Source: Rhodospirillales bacterium
Lineage (GTDB): Bacteria; Pseudomonadota; Alphaproteobacteria; Rhodospirillales; Shumkoniaceae
Assembly: GCA_028281785.1 (NCBI GenBank)
Contig: JANQJG010000214.1
Span: 112,547 to 176,546, forward strand
DNA length: 64,000 nucleotides
Direction of reading: 5' to 3'
Below, one piece after another: positions 33,394 through 42,167 of this stretch. The translations under genes and the position numbers were made by a program. How positions within the stretch are numbered: the first letter of the stretch is position 1; each line of letters starts with the position of its first letter. The notes beneath the pieces were generated by a model that saw nothing but the letters and a program-made list of their open reading frames with translations, was not told where the DNA came from and did not search any database.

Positions 33394-35646
33394 TCAGTCA
33401 GGGATGGTCGGTACCTGCCTTTCCACCCGCACAAGGCAGCTTTGCGCCGCGCAGGCCTGGCTGAGGGCCGACGCGCCGATGTCCCGGGTGACCGCGTTGG
33501 GGTTGCCGCCGGGGTCGAGCCCGGTGTCGGGATCGCCGTCGAACCAGGGGCCGGTCTCCATGGCCGCGACGCCCGGGCGGCAGATGTCCGTGACCCGCGC
33601 GCGGGCGAGGCAGGTGCCGCGTTCGTTGAAAACCCTGACCTCGTCGCCGTCCGACAGGTCACGGGCGGCGGCGTCCTCCGGGTGCAGCAGGATCAATGGC
33701 CTGTCCGGCACGCCCTCGACCTTGGCCTGGGCGAGTTGGCTGTGCAGGAACAGGGCCGGCTGCCGAGTGAGCAGAGCCAACTCGCCTTTCCTCGCCGCGC
33801 CGAGCCACTCCTCGGGCGGCATCCAGGCCGGATGCGGCGGCGCATCCGCGTAGCCGAACCCCGCGATGGTCTCCGAGGACAGCTCGATCCTGCCGGACGG
33901 GGTCTTCAGCGCGTTCCCCTTGGGATCTGCGCGAAAGCCCGCGAGGTAGACTTCCGGCTCCGCCGGCGGCGGAACCCGCCAGACGTTCATTTCGCGCAAG
34001 GCTTCGAAGCTTGGTGCCTCCAAGCCCTCGGCACGAGCCTTCTCCTCCGTCCGGGACCACAGATGCCGGAGCCACATCTCCTCCGAGCGGCCCTCGGTGA
34101 ACGCATCCGCGCAGGACAGCCGCCGGGCAAGATCAGCGAAGATGTCCCGGTCGTTCCGCGCCCCGCCCACCGGCGCGATAAGCCGGGGCATGTAAAAGAC
34201 ATGGGGGTCCCGCGACGACCCGCCGATATCCACCCTTTCCGCCGTGGTCGTCGCCGGCAGCACGATGTCGGCCCGCTTCGCCGTCGCCGTCCACCACGGC
34301 TCGTGAACGATGATCGTCTCGACCTTCGCCCAGGCCCGCGCGAGCCGGAACAGGTCCTGCGCATGATGGTAGGGATTGCCCCCGGCCCAATAGATCAGGC
34401 GGATGTCCGGATAGGTGATGTCGCGGCCATTGAAGGGAACGGTCCTGCCCGGCGCCTCGAGCATGTCGAGAAAGCGCGCCACCGGGACCGCCGACTTCGC
34501 TGGATTTCCTAGTCCTTCGAGGATCGGCACGAGGTCCCGCCGCGCGCCCTGCCCCACCGCGTTCATCGAGCCGTAGCCGAAGGTGAAGCCGCCGCCCGGC
34601 AGTCCGATCTGGCCGAGCATCGCCGCGAGCGCGATGAGCGCCCAGTAGGGCTGCTCGCCATGACGCGCCCGCTGCAGCGACCAGCTCGCGGTAAGCATGA
34701 CGCGCCCGGCCATGAGGCGGTCGGCCAGGCGCTCGATGTCCTCGACCGGAATGTCGCAGATCGCGGCCGCCCAGGCCGCCGTCTTCGGCTGGCCGTCCGG
34801 CTCGCCGCGCAGATAGGCGAGGAAGGCTTCCACGCCCGCGCAGTACCGCGCCAGGAATTCGCGGTCGGCCCGGCCGCGTACCAGTACCGTATGGCAGAGC
34901 GCCAGCATCAGCGCCGTATCGGTGTTGGGCCGAGGCGCGATCCACTCCGCGTCGATGCCGGTCGGGACATCGTCGGCCACGGGGCTGACGATCACGAAGG
35001 CGACGCCCTTCTCGGCGGCCCGCCGAGCATGGTCAGGCATGTGGTGAAAGCCGGCGCCCCCCGACGTGACGTTCCAGTTCTTCGGGTTCAGCCCGCCGAA
35101 GGCGATGCAGGTGTCGGCATGGTCGATGATGGTTTCCCATGCCGTCGCCGCCTCAGCCACCGCGTCGTGATCGCCCAGAACATGGGGCAGCAGCACATGC
35201 GCCGCCCCCCAGCTGTAGTTGCCGATCTGATCGGTGAACCCGCCGAACGCACCCAGAAACCGCCTGACTTGCGTGCGGGCGTGGTGAAGGCGTCCGGCGC
35301 TGGACCAGCCATAAGAGCCGCCGAAGATGGCCGGATGGCCGTGGGTATCCCGCACCCGCTCCAGCTCAGCGGCAACCAGCGCCAGCGCGTCGTCCCATGC
35401 CACCGGCACCATGCGCTCGTTTCCGCGCCCCCCGCCGTCGGAGCGGTGGCGAGCGCGCAACCAGCCTTCGCGCACGTAAGGTTGATCGATTCGCTGGTCG
35501 GAATAGACGAGCCGCGGCCAGGCCTCGATCATCGCGGCGTTGGCGCGACCTCCCGGCCAGGGGGTCGCGCAGACCACACGCCCATCCTCTACCGTGGCGT
35601 CGAACGCTCCCCAGTGACAAAGGCTTGTCGCGGTCCTTCTCGCCAT
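33394..35646 (-). CDS. Molybdopterin oxidoreductase, BisC/TorA/DorA family, cytoplasmic
   Basis: 750-residue bis-MGD molybdoenzyme of the S-/N-oxide reductase group. It starts MARRTATSLCHWGAF and has no Tat signal and no N-terminal iron-sulfur motif, as in biotin sulfoxide reductase BisC. The likely molybdenum-ligand serine is in GSYGWSSAGRLHHA. Cofactor-binding text includes WAGGNPYHHAQDL, VLPATTTAERVDIGG and, near the end, GGNPNAVTRDIGASALSQ. It probably reduces a sulfoxide or N-oxide. It lies 27 bases after the tautomerase gene at the end of the third TRAP operon. The substrate is unknown. Confidence 0.9.
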   Translation of the reverse strand: MARRTATSLCHWGAFDATVEDGRVVCATPWPGGRANAAMIEAWPRLVYSDQRIDQPYVREGWLRARHRSDGGGRGNERMVPVAWDDALALVAAELERVRDTHGHPAIFGGSYGWSSAGRLHHARTQVRRFLGAFGGFTDQIGNYSWGAAHVLLPHVLGDHDAVAEAATAWETIIDHADTCIAFGGLNPKNWNVTSGGAGFHHMPDHARRAAEKGVAFVIVSPVADDVPTGIDAEWIAPRPNTDTALMLALCHTVLVRGRADREFLARYCAGVEAFLAYLRGEPDGQPKTAAWAAAICDIPVEDIERLADRLMAGRVMLTASWSLQRARHGEQPYWALIALAAMLGQIGLPGGGFTFGYGSMNAVGQGARRDLVPILEGLGNPAKSAVPVARFLDMLEAPGRTVPFNGRDITYPDIRLIYWAGGNPYHHAQDLFRLARAWAKVETIIVHEPWWTATAKRADIVLPATTTAERVDIGGSSRDPHVFYMPRLIAPVGGARNDRDIFADLARRLSCADAFTEGRSEEMWLRHLWSRTEEKARAEGLEAPSFEALREMNVWRVPPPAEPEVYLAGFRADPKGNALKTPSGRIELSSETIAGFGYADAPPHPAWMPPEEWLGAARKGELALLTRQPALFLHSQLAQAKVEGVPDRPLILLHPEDAAARDLSDGDEVRVFNERGTCLARARVTDICRPGVAAMETGPWFDGDPDTGLDPGGNPNAVTRDIGASALSQACAAQSCLVRVERQVPTIPD

Positions 35647-35673
35647 GGATTGGGCCGCCTCCCCTGTATCCTG

Positions 35674-35880
35674 TCAGGTCTCCCCACGCGCGGCCTTGCG
35701 CTGGGTGATCGTCTGGCCGCCGACGATCCATTCATCGGGCGAGACGTCCTCGAACAGGACGTAGACATGCTCCGCATGCACGCCGCAATGCCGGGCGAGC
35801 GTTTCGGTGATCTCTTGCGCGACCGTCTGCTTCTGCGCTTCGCTACGGCCAGCCGCCATGCTTACACGGACGATTGGCAT
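35674..35880 (-). CDS. 4-oxalocrotonate tautomerase-family protein
   Basis: 68-residue small tautomerase. After removal of Met the N-terminal proline (MPIVRVSMAAGRS) is the catalytic base. SEAQKQTVAQEITETLA and VLFEDVSPDEWIVGG are typical of the family. It is encoded in the same frame as noise upstream, so the ATG at 35880 was chosen by homology. It lies between the SDR and the molybdoenzyme genes. It would shift double bonds or enol/keto forms of a 2-oxoacid intermediate. Confidence 0.88.
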   Translation of the reverse strand: MPIVRVSMAAGRSEAQKQTVAQEITETLARHCGVHAEHVYVLFEDVSPDEWIVGGQTITQRKAARGET

Positions 35881-35891
35881 CAACGCTTCTC

Positions 35892-36665
35892 CTAATTGAG
35901 CATCAGCCCCCCATCCACATGGAGGGTCTGGCCGGTGATGTGCGCGGCCTCGTCGCTCAGGAAAAAGGCGATGGCCGCGGCGATGTCGGAGGGTTCGGCG
36001 AGCCGCCCGTCGGGCGTCATCTCCGCCGCCGCCGCCCAGGCCTTGTCGGGCAGGGCCGAATGGCCGGACTGTTCCTTGCGGGTAAACCCCGGCGCTACGC
36101 AATTGACCGTCACTCCCTTGCTGGCCATTTGGGCGGCGAAGCTCCGCGCCAAGGCTTCGAGCGCGCCCTTGGCCGCGGCGGTGGCGGGGAAGATCCGCCC
36201 GCCCGGCGCATGATGCGCGACAAAGGACGAGACGGCGACCACCCGTCCGCAGTCCGACGCCTCGAGATGCGGCAGGGCGCTGTTGAGCAGGTCGACGAAA
36301 GCGCCCGCGACCACCTCGAAGGAGCGATCGAAATCGGCCCGTCCGAGCGCGCCGACCGGGGTGGACAGGGCGAAGCCGGCGTTGGACACGATCTGGTCCA
36401 GGCGGCCGAAACGTCCGGTGGCGGCATCCACCAGCTTGCCCGCGCCGCCCTCGGCAAGGTCGCAGAAGACGATCTCCGTTTCCGCCCCGGCGGCCTCCAC
36501 CTCGGCCGCGATGGCCCGTAGCGCCTCGCGCTTTTCGCCGCCGGTACCGCCGCGGGCATGCAGCAGCAGCCCGAGCCCCGCGCGGGCCATGTGCCGGGCG
36601 ACCGCCGCGCCGATCCCGCTCGACGCGCCGGTAATCAGCAGGACACGATCGGCCATGCGGCTCAC
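35892..36665 (-). CDS. SDR-family oxidoreductase lacking the catalytic tyrosine
   Basis: 257-residue Rossmann-fold protein. Cofactor motif TGASSGIGAAV and the structural SNAG motif are present, as is Ser146/147 in VAVSSFVAHH. Where YxxxK is expected, the text reads TAAAK (Thr162, Lys166), so the catalytic tyrosine is replaced. Start: a GTG at 36665 overlaps the lyase stop codon by 4 bases (GTGA); an ATG three codons later is possible. It may be a poorly active dehydrogenase or use another proton donor. Part of the third TRAP operon. Confidence 0.83.
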   Translation of the reverse strand: MSRMADRVLLITGASSGIGAAVARHMARAGLGLLLHARGGTGGEKREALRAIAAEVEAAGAETEIVFCDLAEGGAGKLVDAATGRFGRLDQIVSNAGFALSTPVGALGRADFDRSFEVVAGAFVDLLNSALPHLEASDCGRVVAVSSFVAHHAPGGRIFPATAAAKGALEALARSFAAQMASKGVTVNCVAPGFTRKEQSGHSALPDKAWAAAAEMTPDGRLAEPSDIAAAIAFFLSDEAAHITGQTLHVDGGLMLN

Positions 36666-37600
36666 GCCGCCCGCGCGTGCGACGTGATCTTGTAGCCGTA
36701 GGCCTTGTCGAGGCCGAGCCGCGCGACGATGTCGATCCCCTTTTGCAGGGCTTCTCCTTCAAGAAGCTTCAGGGGCTTGCGCAACGGGCCGGAGGGCATG
36801 CCGACCGCGCGCATCAGGCTCTTCACGGCCACCGGATTGGTCGCGGAATAGACGTAGTGAAGCATCTCGAGATTGGTGAGATAGGCCTCGCGGCAGGCGA
36901 AGGCATCCTCGCCCGACTCCCATTTCTTGGAAATCACCGCCATTTCCCGCGGAATGATGTTGCCCGTCATGTTGGCTGTCCCATGCCCGCCAAGCGCCAT
37001 GGTCGGGATGACGAGCCCCAGATTGGGCGAGCAGCAGCACATGATCGACATGTCGGGCCCAGCCGCGCAGATCTTCCCGACCTGGCCGACGCGGGTCGTG
37101 CTTTCCTTCAGCACGACCATGTTCGGATGCTTGGCCAGCTCCAACAAATCGTCCCAATGCAGGTCGGTCTTGACCCGCGGCGGATTGTTGTAGAAGCCGA
37201 TCGGCAGATCGACGCTGTCGCAAACCTCCCAGGCATAGTCCGTGACGTCGCTGTTGGACGCGCAGATATAAGCGGGCGCGGCGATGATCGCGCCGTCGGC
37301 GCCCTCCCCCTTTGCATAGCGGACCATGTCGATGGTAGCCTCGGTGTTGCTGCCCGTGCAGCCATAATAATAAAGCATCCGCCCGGTCTTCATTTTCGCG
37401 GTCTCGATAATAATCATCCGCTTTTCCTCGGGCGTGAGCATCGACACCTCGCCGGTGGAGCCCATGATCAGCACGGCCTCCGCCCCGTTCTCCTCCTGGA
37501 ACTGAAGCAGCGAACGGAAGCCCTCAAGATCGATCGATCCGTCTTCGTTCATGGGTGTAATGAGCGCGACGAACGATCCTTTCGGTTTGATATGTGCCAT
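36662..37600 (-). CDS. Dihydrodipicolinate synthase/N-acetylneuraminate lyase-family protein
   Basis: 312-residue TIM-barrel Schiff-base lyase. The lysine is in VVLKESTTRVG, the Tyr/Arg site in IGFYNNPPR, and the pyruvate-binding loop in MGSTGEVSML. Members cleave or condense 2-oxoacids, or deaminate hydroxyproline-derived pyrrolines. It is not next to lysine genes but between the TRAP permease and an SDR/tautomerase pair, so a catabolic lyase or dehydratase role is more likely than lysine synthesis. Confidence 0.88.
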   Translation of the reverse strand: MAHIKPKGSFVALITPMNEDGSIDLEGFRSLLQFQEENGAEAVLIMGSTGEVSMLTPEEKRMIIIETAKMKTGRMLYYYGCTGSNTEATIDMVRYAKGEGADGAIIAAPAYICASNSDVTDYAWEVCDSVDLPIGFYNNPPRVKTDLHWDDLLELAKHPNMVVLKESTTRVGQVGKICAAGPDMSIMCCCSPNLGLVIPTMALGGHGTANMTGNIIPREMAVISKKWESGEDAFACREAYLTNLEMLHYVYSATNPVAVKSLMRAVGMPSGPLRKPLKLLEGEALQKGIDIVARLGLDKAYGYKITSHARAA

Positions 37601-37617
37601 GGGATCGACCTCCTGGA

Positions 37618-38910
37618 TCAGGGAAAGAGATGTGGTGAAACGAGCCGGGGAAGGCCCAGCACGAGATCGGGAACGAAAAAGGACAGCACGGCGACGAGGA
37701 CCGTGAGCCCGACGATCGGCAGGACGGCCAGCATCGCGCGCCCGAGCGCGACATCGCCGATCTGCGACGCGATAAGAAGACAGATTCCATAGGGAGGCGT
37801 GATCAGCCCCACCGACAGCACGATGGTCGTCAGCACGCCCATATGGACCGGGTCCATCCCGGCGAGGTCGCCGAGTCCCTGTATGATCGGCAGGAAGATG
37901 AGAACCGCCGATATCGGATTGAGCACGGTCCCGATGAGCAGAAGAAAGCCGATCAAAAGCAGGATGATCCCGAGCGGGCTGTCGGTCTGCGAGGTGATGA
38001 AATTGACCACGGTATCCGCCGCGCCGAGGAAGGCGATCAGCCAGCCGAAGATGCCCGCTCCGGCGACGGTGAACAGGGGCACGGAAAACTCCACCGCAGC
38101 CCTGGACAGATGACCCGGCAGCTCCCGCAGCGGGATGTCACGGTACATGACGACGGTGAGAAAGAGCGCCCAGACGACCGCGCTGATCGCGGCTTCGGTG
38201 GGCGTGAAAACACCGGCGACCACCCCGCCGAGCACGAAGACCGGAATCAGTAGCGCCGCCGCGCCTCGCCAAAGCGCGCGCGCCAGGGTCGCCATCCCCG
38301 GAAACGGGTTCGCCGGATAGCCATGGCGGATCGCCATCACGAAGGTATAGCCCATCATGAAAAGGCCGATGGTCACACCCGGAACCACGCCGCCCAGAAA
38401 CAGCGCGCCGATCGACACGTTGCCGAAGGCACCGTAGACAATGAGAATGATCGAGGGCGGGATGATGACGCCCAGGGTCGAGGACGCGGCCGTCAGCGCG
38501 ACCGAGAACGCCGGGTCGTAGCCCGCCTTCTTCATGGCCGGAATCAGGATGGATCCCACGGACGCGGTGTCGGCCGCGGCCGAGCCGGACAGCGACGCGA
38601 ACACCATTGAGACAAAGACATTCACATGCCCCAACCCGCCACGCACATAACCCACCGTCGCGTTGGAAACCTCCAGCAATCGGGTGGTGATGGACCCGGC
38701 GTTGAGAATACGGCCGAGAAACATGAAGAACGGCACCGCCATCAAGGTGAAGCTGTCGATGTTCGAGTACATCTGATTGACGACGGAGGTGAGCGGCAGA
38801 TCCTCCCACAGGATTACGAAAACCGAGGAAAGGATCAGGGCGAAACCGATGTTCACCCTGAAGGCGATCAACACGAAAAATCCACCGAGGAGCAGGACCA
38901 GCGGGTTCAT
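37618..38910 (-). CDS. TRAP transporter large permease (DctM family), system 3
   Basis: 430-residue DctM protein. The start at ATG 38910 (MNPLVLLLGGFFVLIAF) overlaps the dctQ stop by 4 bases (ATGA); the open frame upstream is only a shadow of dctQ. Signatures: SGSAAADTASVGSILIPAMKK, GVIIPPSIILIVYG, VLTTIVLSVGLITPPYG. It belongs to a different DctM branch from systems 1 and 2. Confidence 0.95.
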   Translation of the reverse strand: MNPLVLLLGGFFVLIAFRVNIGFALILSSVFVILWEDLPLTSVVNQMYSNIDSFTLMAVPFFMFLGRILNAGSITTRLLEVSNATVGYVRGGLGHVNVFVSMVFASLSGSAAADTASVGSILIPAMKKAGYDPAFSVALTAASSTLGVIIPPSIILIVYGAFGNVSIGALFLGGVVPGVTIGLFMMGYTFVMAIRHGYPANPFPGMATLARALWRGAAALLIPVFVLGGVVAGVFTPTEAAISAVVWALFLTVVMYRDIPLRELPGHLSRAAVEFSVPLFTVAGAGIFGWLIAFLGAADTVVNFITSQTDSPLGIILLLIGFLLLIGTVLNPISAVLIFLPIIQGLGDLAGMDPVHMGVLTTIVLSVGLITPPYGICLLIASQIGDVALGRAMLAVLPIVGLTVLVAVLSFFVPDLVLGLPRLVSPHLFP

Positions 38911-39365
38911 GCGCGCCACCTGCCCAGCAGATCTTCGACAAGAAACAGCGCCATGAACGCTCCGCCCAGCGGGATCGGCAGAAAGAACCAAAACTCCGAA
39001 ATGCCCAGCGCGGGCGACAATCGGCTGAGCCCGATCTGGCTCATGGCGATGCCGTGCCAGAACAGGACATAGATGACGATCGCCGACGCGATCGCGGGAA
39101 CCACGATCAGGATCCAGCGGGCCGGACCGGAGGCGTGCCAGAGCTTGACCACATAATGGCTGCCGCGCCGGAACGCCACCGCCGCGCCAATGAAGATGCA
39201 CCACGCGAACAGAAGCTGGGCCGCGTCAAGTGTCCAGATCAACGGAATCTTGAAGACATTGCGCGCCGCCACCTGCGCGAAGACGACGCAGATCATGGCC
39301 GCGAAAATCACGGCCAGCAGGCGTGCGAGAATGGCCTCCGCGAGATCGTTGAAACGACGGAGCAT
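38907..39365 (-). CDS. TRAP transporter small permease (DctQ family), system 3
   Basis: 152-residue four-helix protein, starting MLRRFNDLAEAILARLLAV. The typical ARNVFKIPLIWTLDAAQLLFAW stretch follows the first helix. Coupled to dctM by a 4-base overlap and separated by 63 bases from dctP. Confidence 0.9.
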   Translation of the reverse strand: MLRRFNDLAEAILARLLAVIFAAMICVVFAQVAARNVFKIPLIWTLDAAQLLFAWCIFIGAAVAFRRGSHYVVKLWHASGPARWILIVVPAIASAIVIYVLFWHGIAMSQIGLSRLSPALGISEFWFFLPIPLGGAFMALFLVEDLLGRWRA

Positions 39366-39428
39366 GATGGCGGTGTCCAGTCGGACGGAGCCTTGCGGCC
39401 CCGCTCGTGTTATGAGCCCGAGGGCGGA

Positions 39429-40424
39429 TTACTGGCCTTGCACGGCCTTCATCGGCGCTTCCAGATCGAGCTCCTTGGCAAGCTCGCTCTGAAGCGACAC
39501 CAGCGCCGCCTTGAATTCGCTCGTGTCCGGGGTCGTTACCGTGACGCCGTGATCCGACTTCAGCTTTTCCACCAGTTCCGTTTCATACTGGCGCGCCTTC
39601 TCAATCCCCACGACCGATGCCTCAGCGGCCACTTCTCGCAGCATCTGTTGTTGCTCGGGTGAGAGCTTTTTCCATGTGCGGTCGGCCATGGAGACATGGT
39701 TGACCTGGATGGTGTGTCCCGTTAGCGCGAGATAGGGCGCCACCTCATAGAGCTTCGACCCGGTGTAACCGGGGATCGAGCTTTCCAGCGCATCCGCTAC
39801 GCCGGTCTGCACGGCCGCGTAGAGCTCGCCCCACGCAACCGTGACCGGCAGCGTGCCGAGCGCCTCCCAGGTCTTGGCAATCATCGGCGAGGGCGGCGTC
39901 CGCATCTTGAAGCCGCTAATGTCGGCAAGCGCGTTCACGGGCACGTTCGCGTTCGAGAGATTGCGCGTCCCGGACCCGCCAAGCGCCAGAAGCTGCATGT
40001 TGAGCCCGCGGTCGGCATAGACCTTCTGGAAGTACTTCTCGGCGGCCGTGCCGGGACCGACCCTGTCCATGAGGTCGTCGAAACCGGCGAACAGATACGG
40101 CATGGAAAAGATCTGGTATTCGGGTACCTGCTTGACCGCGTTGTTGGTCGTGCTGACCATCAAGTCGATGGTGCCGAGCCCCATCTCGCCGATCACCGCG
40201 TCATCCTTGCCGAGCTGGCCGGAGTCAAAAACCTTGACGGCGATGGCACCGTTGCTGCGCTTGGCCACCTCATCGGCAATGAAGGCCGCCATGTCATTAT
40301 AGGGATGGGGTGACTTCACCAGCGTGTGCAGCCGCATGGTGATGTCCTGCGCCTGCGCCATGGTGGCGCTAGCCGCAAAGGCCAGTGCCGTAAGGACCGA
40401 AACCGACAAGATTTTCATAGTCAA
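39429..40424 (-). CDS. TRAP transporter solute-binding protein (DctP family), system 3
   Basis: 331-residue periplasmic receptor with signal peptide KILSVSVLTALAFAASATMA cleaved before QDI. MRTPPSP holds the ligand arginine and VAWGELYAAVQTGVADALE is the usual hinge text. An alternative start two codons downstream (MKIL) is equally possible. First gene of a run dctP-dctQ-dctM-lyase-SDR-tautomerase-molybdoenzyme. The LysR gene ends 102 bases upstream. Confidence 0.93.
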   Translation of the reverse strand: MTMKILSVSVLTALAFAASATMAQAQDITMRLHTLVKSPHPYNDMAAFIADEVAKRSNGAIAVKVFDSGQLGKDDAVIGEMGLGTIDLMVSTTNNAVKQVPEYQIFSMPYLFAGFDDLMDRVGPGTAAEKYFQKVYADRGLNMQLLALGGSGTRNLSNANVPVNALADISGFKMRTPPSPMIAKTWEALGTLPVTVAWGELYAAVQTGVADALESSIPGYTGSKLYEVAPYLALTGHTIQVNHVSMADRTWKKLSPEQQQMLREVAAEASVVGIEKARQYETELVEKLKSDHGVTVTTPDTSEFKAALVSLQSELAKELDLEAPMKAVQGQ

Positions 40425-40526
40425 TCTCCCTGAATAAACCCCATTTCATTTGATACTTACACACAAGCTTTCAATGGCTGCCACATGATGTCAAATAGCA
40501 AATCCGGTTGATCGCATGTCGAAAAG

Positions 40527-41432
40527 TTATGTATGGCGTTCGGTGAGCGGGTGCGCGTCAATGATGGTTATCGTCTCCTCCGCGAATCGTTCCGCAAGCA
40601 TGGACCGCGCCCTGTTCATGGGTCGCATCAGGCGGAAGTCGAAGGGAGTATCAGGCGCGAAAGGAACCGTCTTGACCCTTTCGGAACCGAAGAACTGGGC
40701 GGTCAGCGCATCGACTACGGCAATGCCCACGCCCTCGACGGCCAGGGCGCAGGCGGCATAGGACGGTTGGGATTCAACACGGATCGTCTGCTTGACGTCT
40801 GCTGCCAGGAAACTCTGCGCCAGATGCCGCGACGCCAGCGTGTGGTGAGACAGGGCGACAAGCGGTTCGCCATCGAGGTCACGCGGTTTGATTCTGCGCT
40901 TCGCGGTCAGCCGGTGCCCCTTGGGAAGCACGCAAACGCAGGCCACGCGCCACGTCCCGATAACGTCGATTTCCGGCCGGGTTTCCGGCAGTTGGCCAAG
41001 CCCGAGGTTGAACTGGCCGACGGCGATCTGATCGACAATTCGCGGTGAGGTGTGAACGTCCATCGTCACCTTCACCGTCGGGTTCCGTTCCAAAAAGGAC
41101 CTGACGATCCTCGGTGCCAGCGACAAGGCCAGCGCCGGCATGGTGGCAAGCCGGACATGGCCTCGCCGCAAGTCGCGTATCTCCGCCGCCGCGGCCTCCA
41201 CGCGCTCCAGCCCCGCGAAGTAGGTATCGACCTCCTCCTTGAGTTGCTCCGCCTCGGGGGTCGGTTTGGAATGGCGTCCCTGGCGGTCGAACAACCGGAA
41301 ACCGACCTCGGTCTCCAGCTCGGCGATGGTACGGCTCACGGCCGGTTGCGAGACGTTCAACACTTCTGCCGCCCGGCTGATCCCGCCATACGTCATCACC
41401 GCCCGGAAGACGTCAATATGCCGCTGCTTCAC
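40527..41432 (-). CDS. LysR-family regulator, OccR/NocR-like
   Basis: 301 residues. The N-terminal helix-turn-helix reads IDVFRAVMTYGGISRAAEVL then VSQPAVSRTIAELE, the form seen in opine regulators OccR/NocR, followed by a two-lobed effector domain (LATMPALALSLAPRIV, AVEGVGIAVVDALTA). It lies between the TRAP operon (same strand, downstream) and the divergent flavin dehydrogenase operon at 42168. It may control both, with an amino-acid-like or imino-acid-like inducer. Confidence 0.9.
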   Translation of the reverse strand: MKQRHIDVFRAVMTYGGISRAAEVLNVSQPAVSRTIAELETEVGFRLFDRQGRHSKPTPEAEQLKEEVDTYFAGLERVEAAAAEIRDLRRGHVRLATMPALALSLAPRIVRSFLERNPTVKVTMDVHTSPRIVDQIAVGQFNLGLGQLPETRPEIDVIGTWRVACVCVLPKGHRLTAKRRIKPRDLDGEPLVALSHHTLASRHLAQSFLAADVKQTIRVESQPSYAACALAVEGVGIAVVDALTAQFFGSERVKTVPFAPDTPFDFRLMRPMNRARSMLAERFAEETITIIDAHPLTERHT

Positions 41433-42167
41433 TGCGCGCCTCCAGAAAAGCTCCCTGGACCGATGGTCTCCGTTCTTGGGTTTGTACTCGATTAGCTTCC
41501 TTCGTCACCCCGGACGTTAGGCGACCCCGGAAAACGGAAGTTTTCTGGATCTTGAGCCTCACGATCCGGGGTCCAGCGACCTTTCCGGCACGGGGCATGT
41601 GCTGGATTCCGAATCGCTGGATTTCCTTTCTAATACAAGCGAGCGTTTGACGGGACTCGGGACTCTCCTTCGACACGCTCAGGATGAGGCCCTCATGGGT
41701 CCCTGGAGAACCGCATAGCTGGCTTTTGCGGCATATCGCCTGCGCACTCCACAGGGCCTCGGACACCTGCGTTCGGGGCATCGGCGTGAGCATCGCGCCA
41801 AACGCCGCCCATTCGGTCACGCTCGACCTAAGCCCGGAAGGCCCGGCAACCTTTACGATGGAGCCGCCCGCGATCCGGTTGTCATGCATTGACGAGAAGG
41901 GATCGGTTACCTCCTATCTGAGCTTCTTGGGTCACTTCGACGGTCCCCCCGTTCTTCGCCGCAGATGGCTCCCATCTCGACTAATCCGTTGAGTGGATGC
42001 AGCCTCAACCATCTTCGGCCAAACGGCGGCACGGACGCGTCGCCAACCTCCTGAAAAATCGGACTCGCATAGCATTTCCGCATGATTATACGACGAAATT
42101 ATATTGGACATTCCAAGCACCGGATGGTGGTGTAGCAGCTAACGCTAATACAAGGCTGGAGAGCGCC
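41433..42167. other. Long divergent intergenic region with degenerate repeats
   Basis: 735 bases between the LysR gene and the flavin dehydrogenase operon. It holds the repeat remnants listed separately and presumably both promoters. The stretch 42040-42165 is AT-rich and is the likely promoter and LysR-binding area for the plus-strand operon. Open frames of about 100-160 codons cross the region on both strands, but they run through the repeat remnants and show no recognisable protein family. Confidence 0.5.
41503..41689. repeat. Degenerate dispersed intergenic repeat elements
   Basis: Three words typical of dispersed alphaproteobacterial intergenic repeats occur here: CGTCACCCCGGAC (41503-41515), GATCCGGGGTCCAG (41563-41576) and CTTCGACACGCTCAGGATGA (41668-41687). 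In intact copies, as I recall them, the first two are arms of one hairpin. Here they are 47 bases apart and eroded. Copy number in the genome cannot be seen from this window. Confidence 0.5.

Noticed and set aside
41413..41889. 158-codon minus-strand frame upstream of LysR
   Set aside because: It runs through the repeat words and overlaps the LysR start; the translation looks like repeat-derived sequence.
41684..41992. 102-codon plus-strand frame upstream of the flavin dehydrogenase
   Set aside because: It starts inside an intergenic repeat remnant, shows no known family and lacks a ribosome site. It may be a gene relic, but this cannot be supported.
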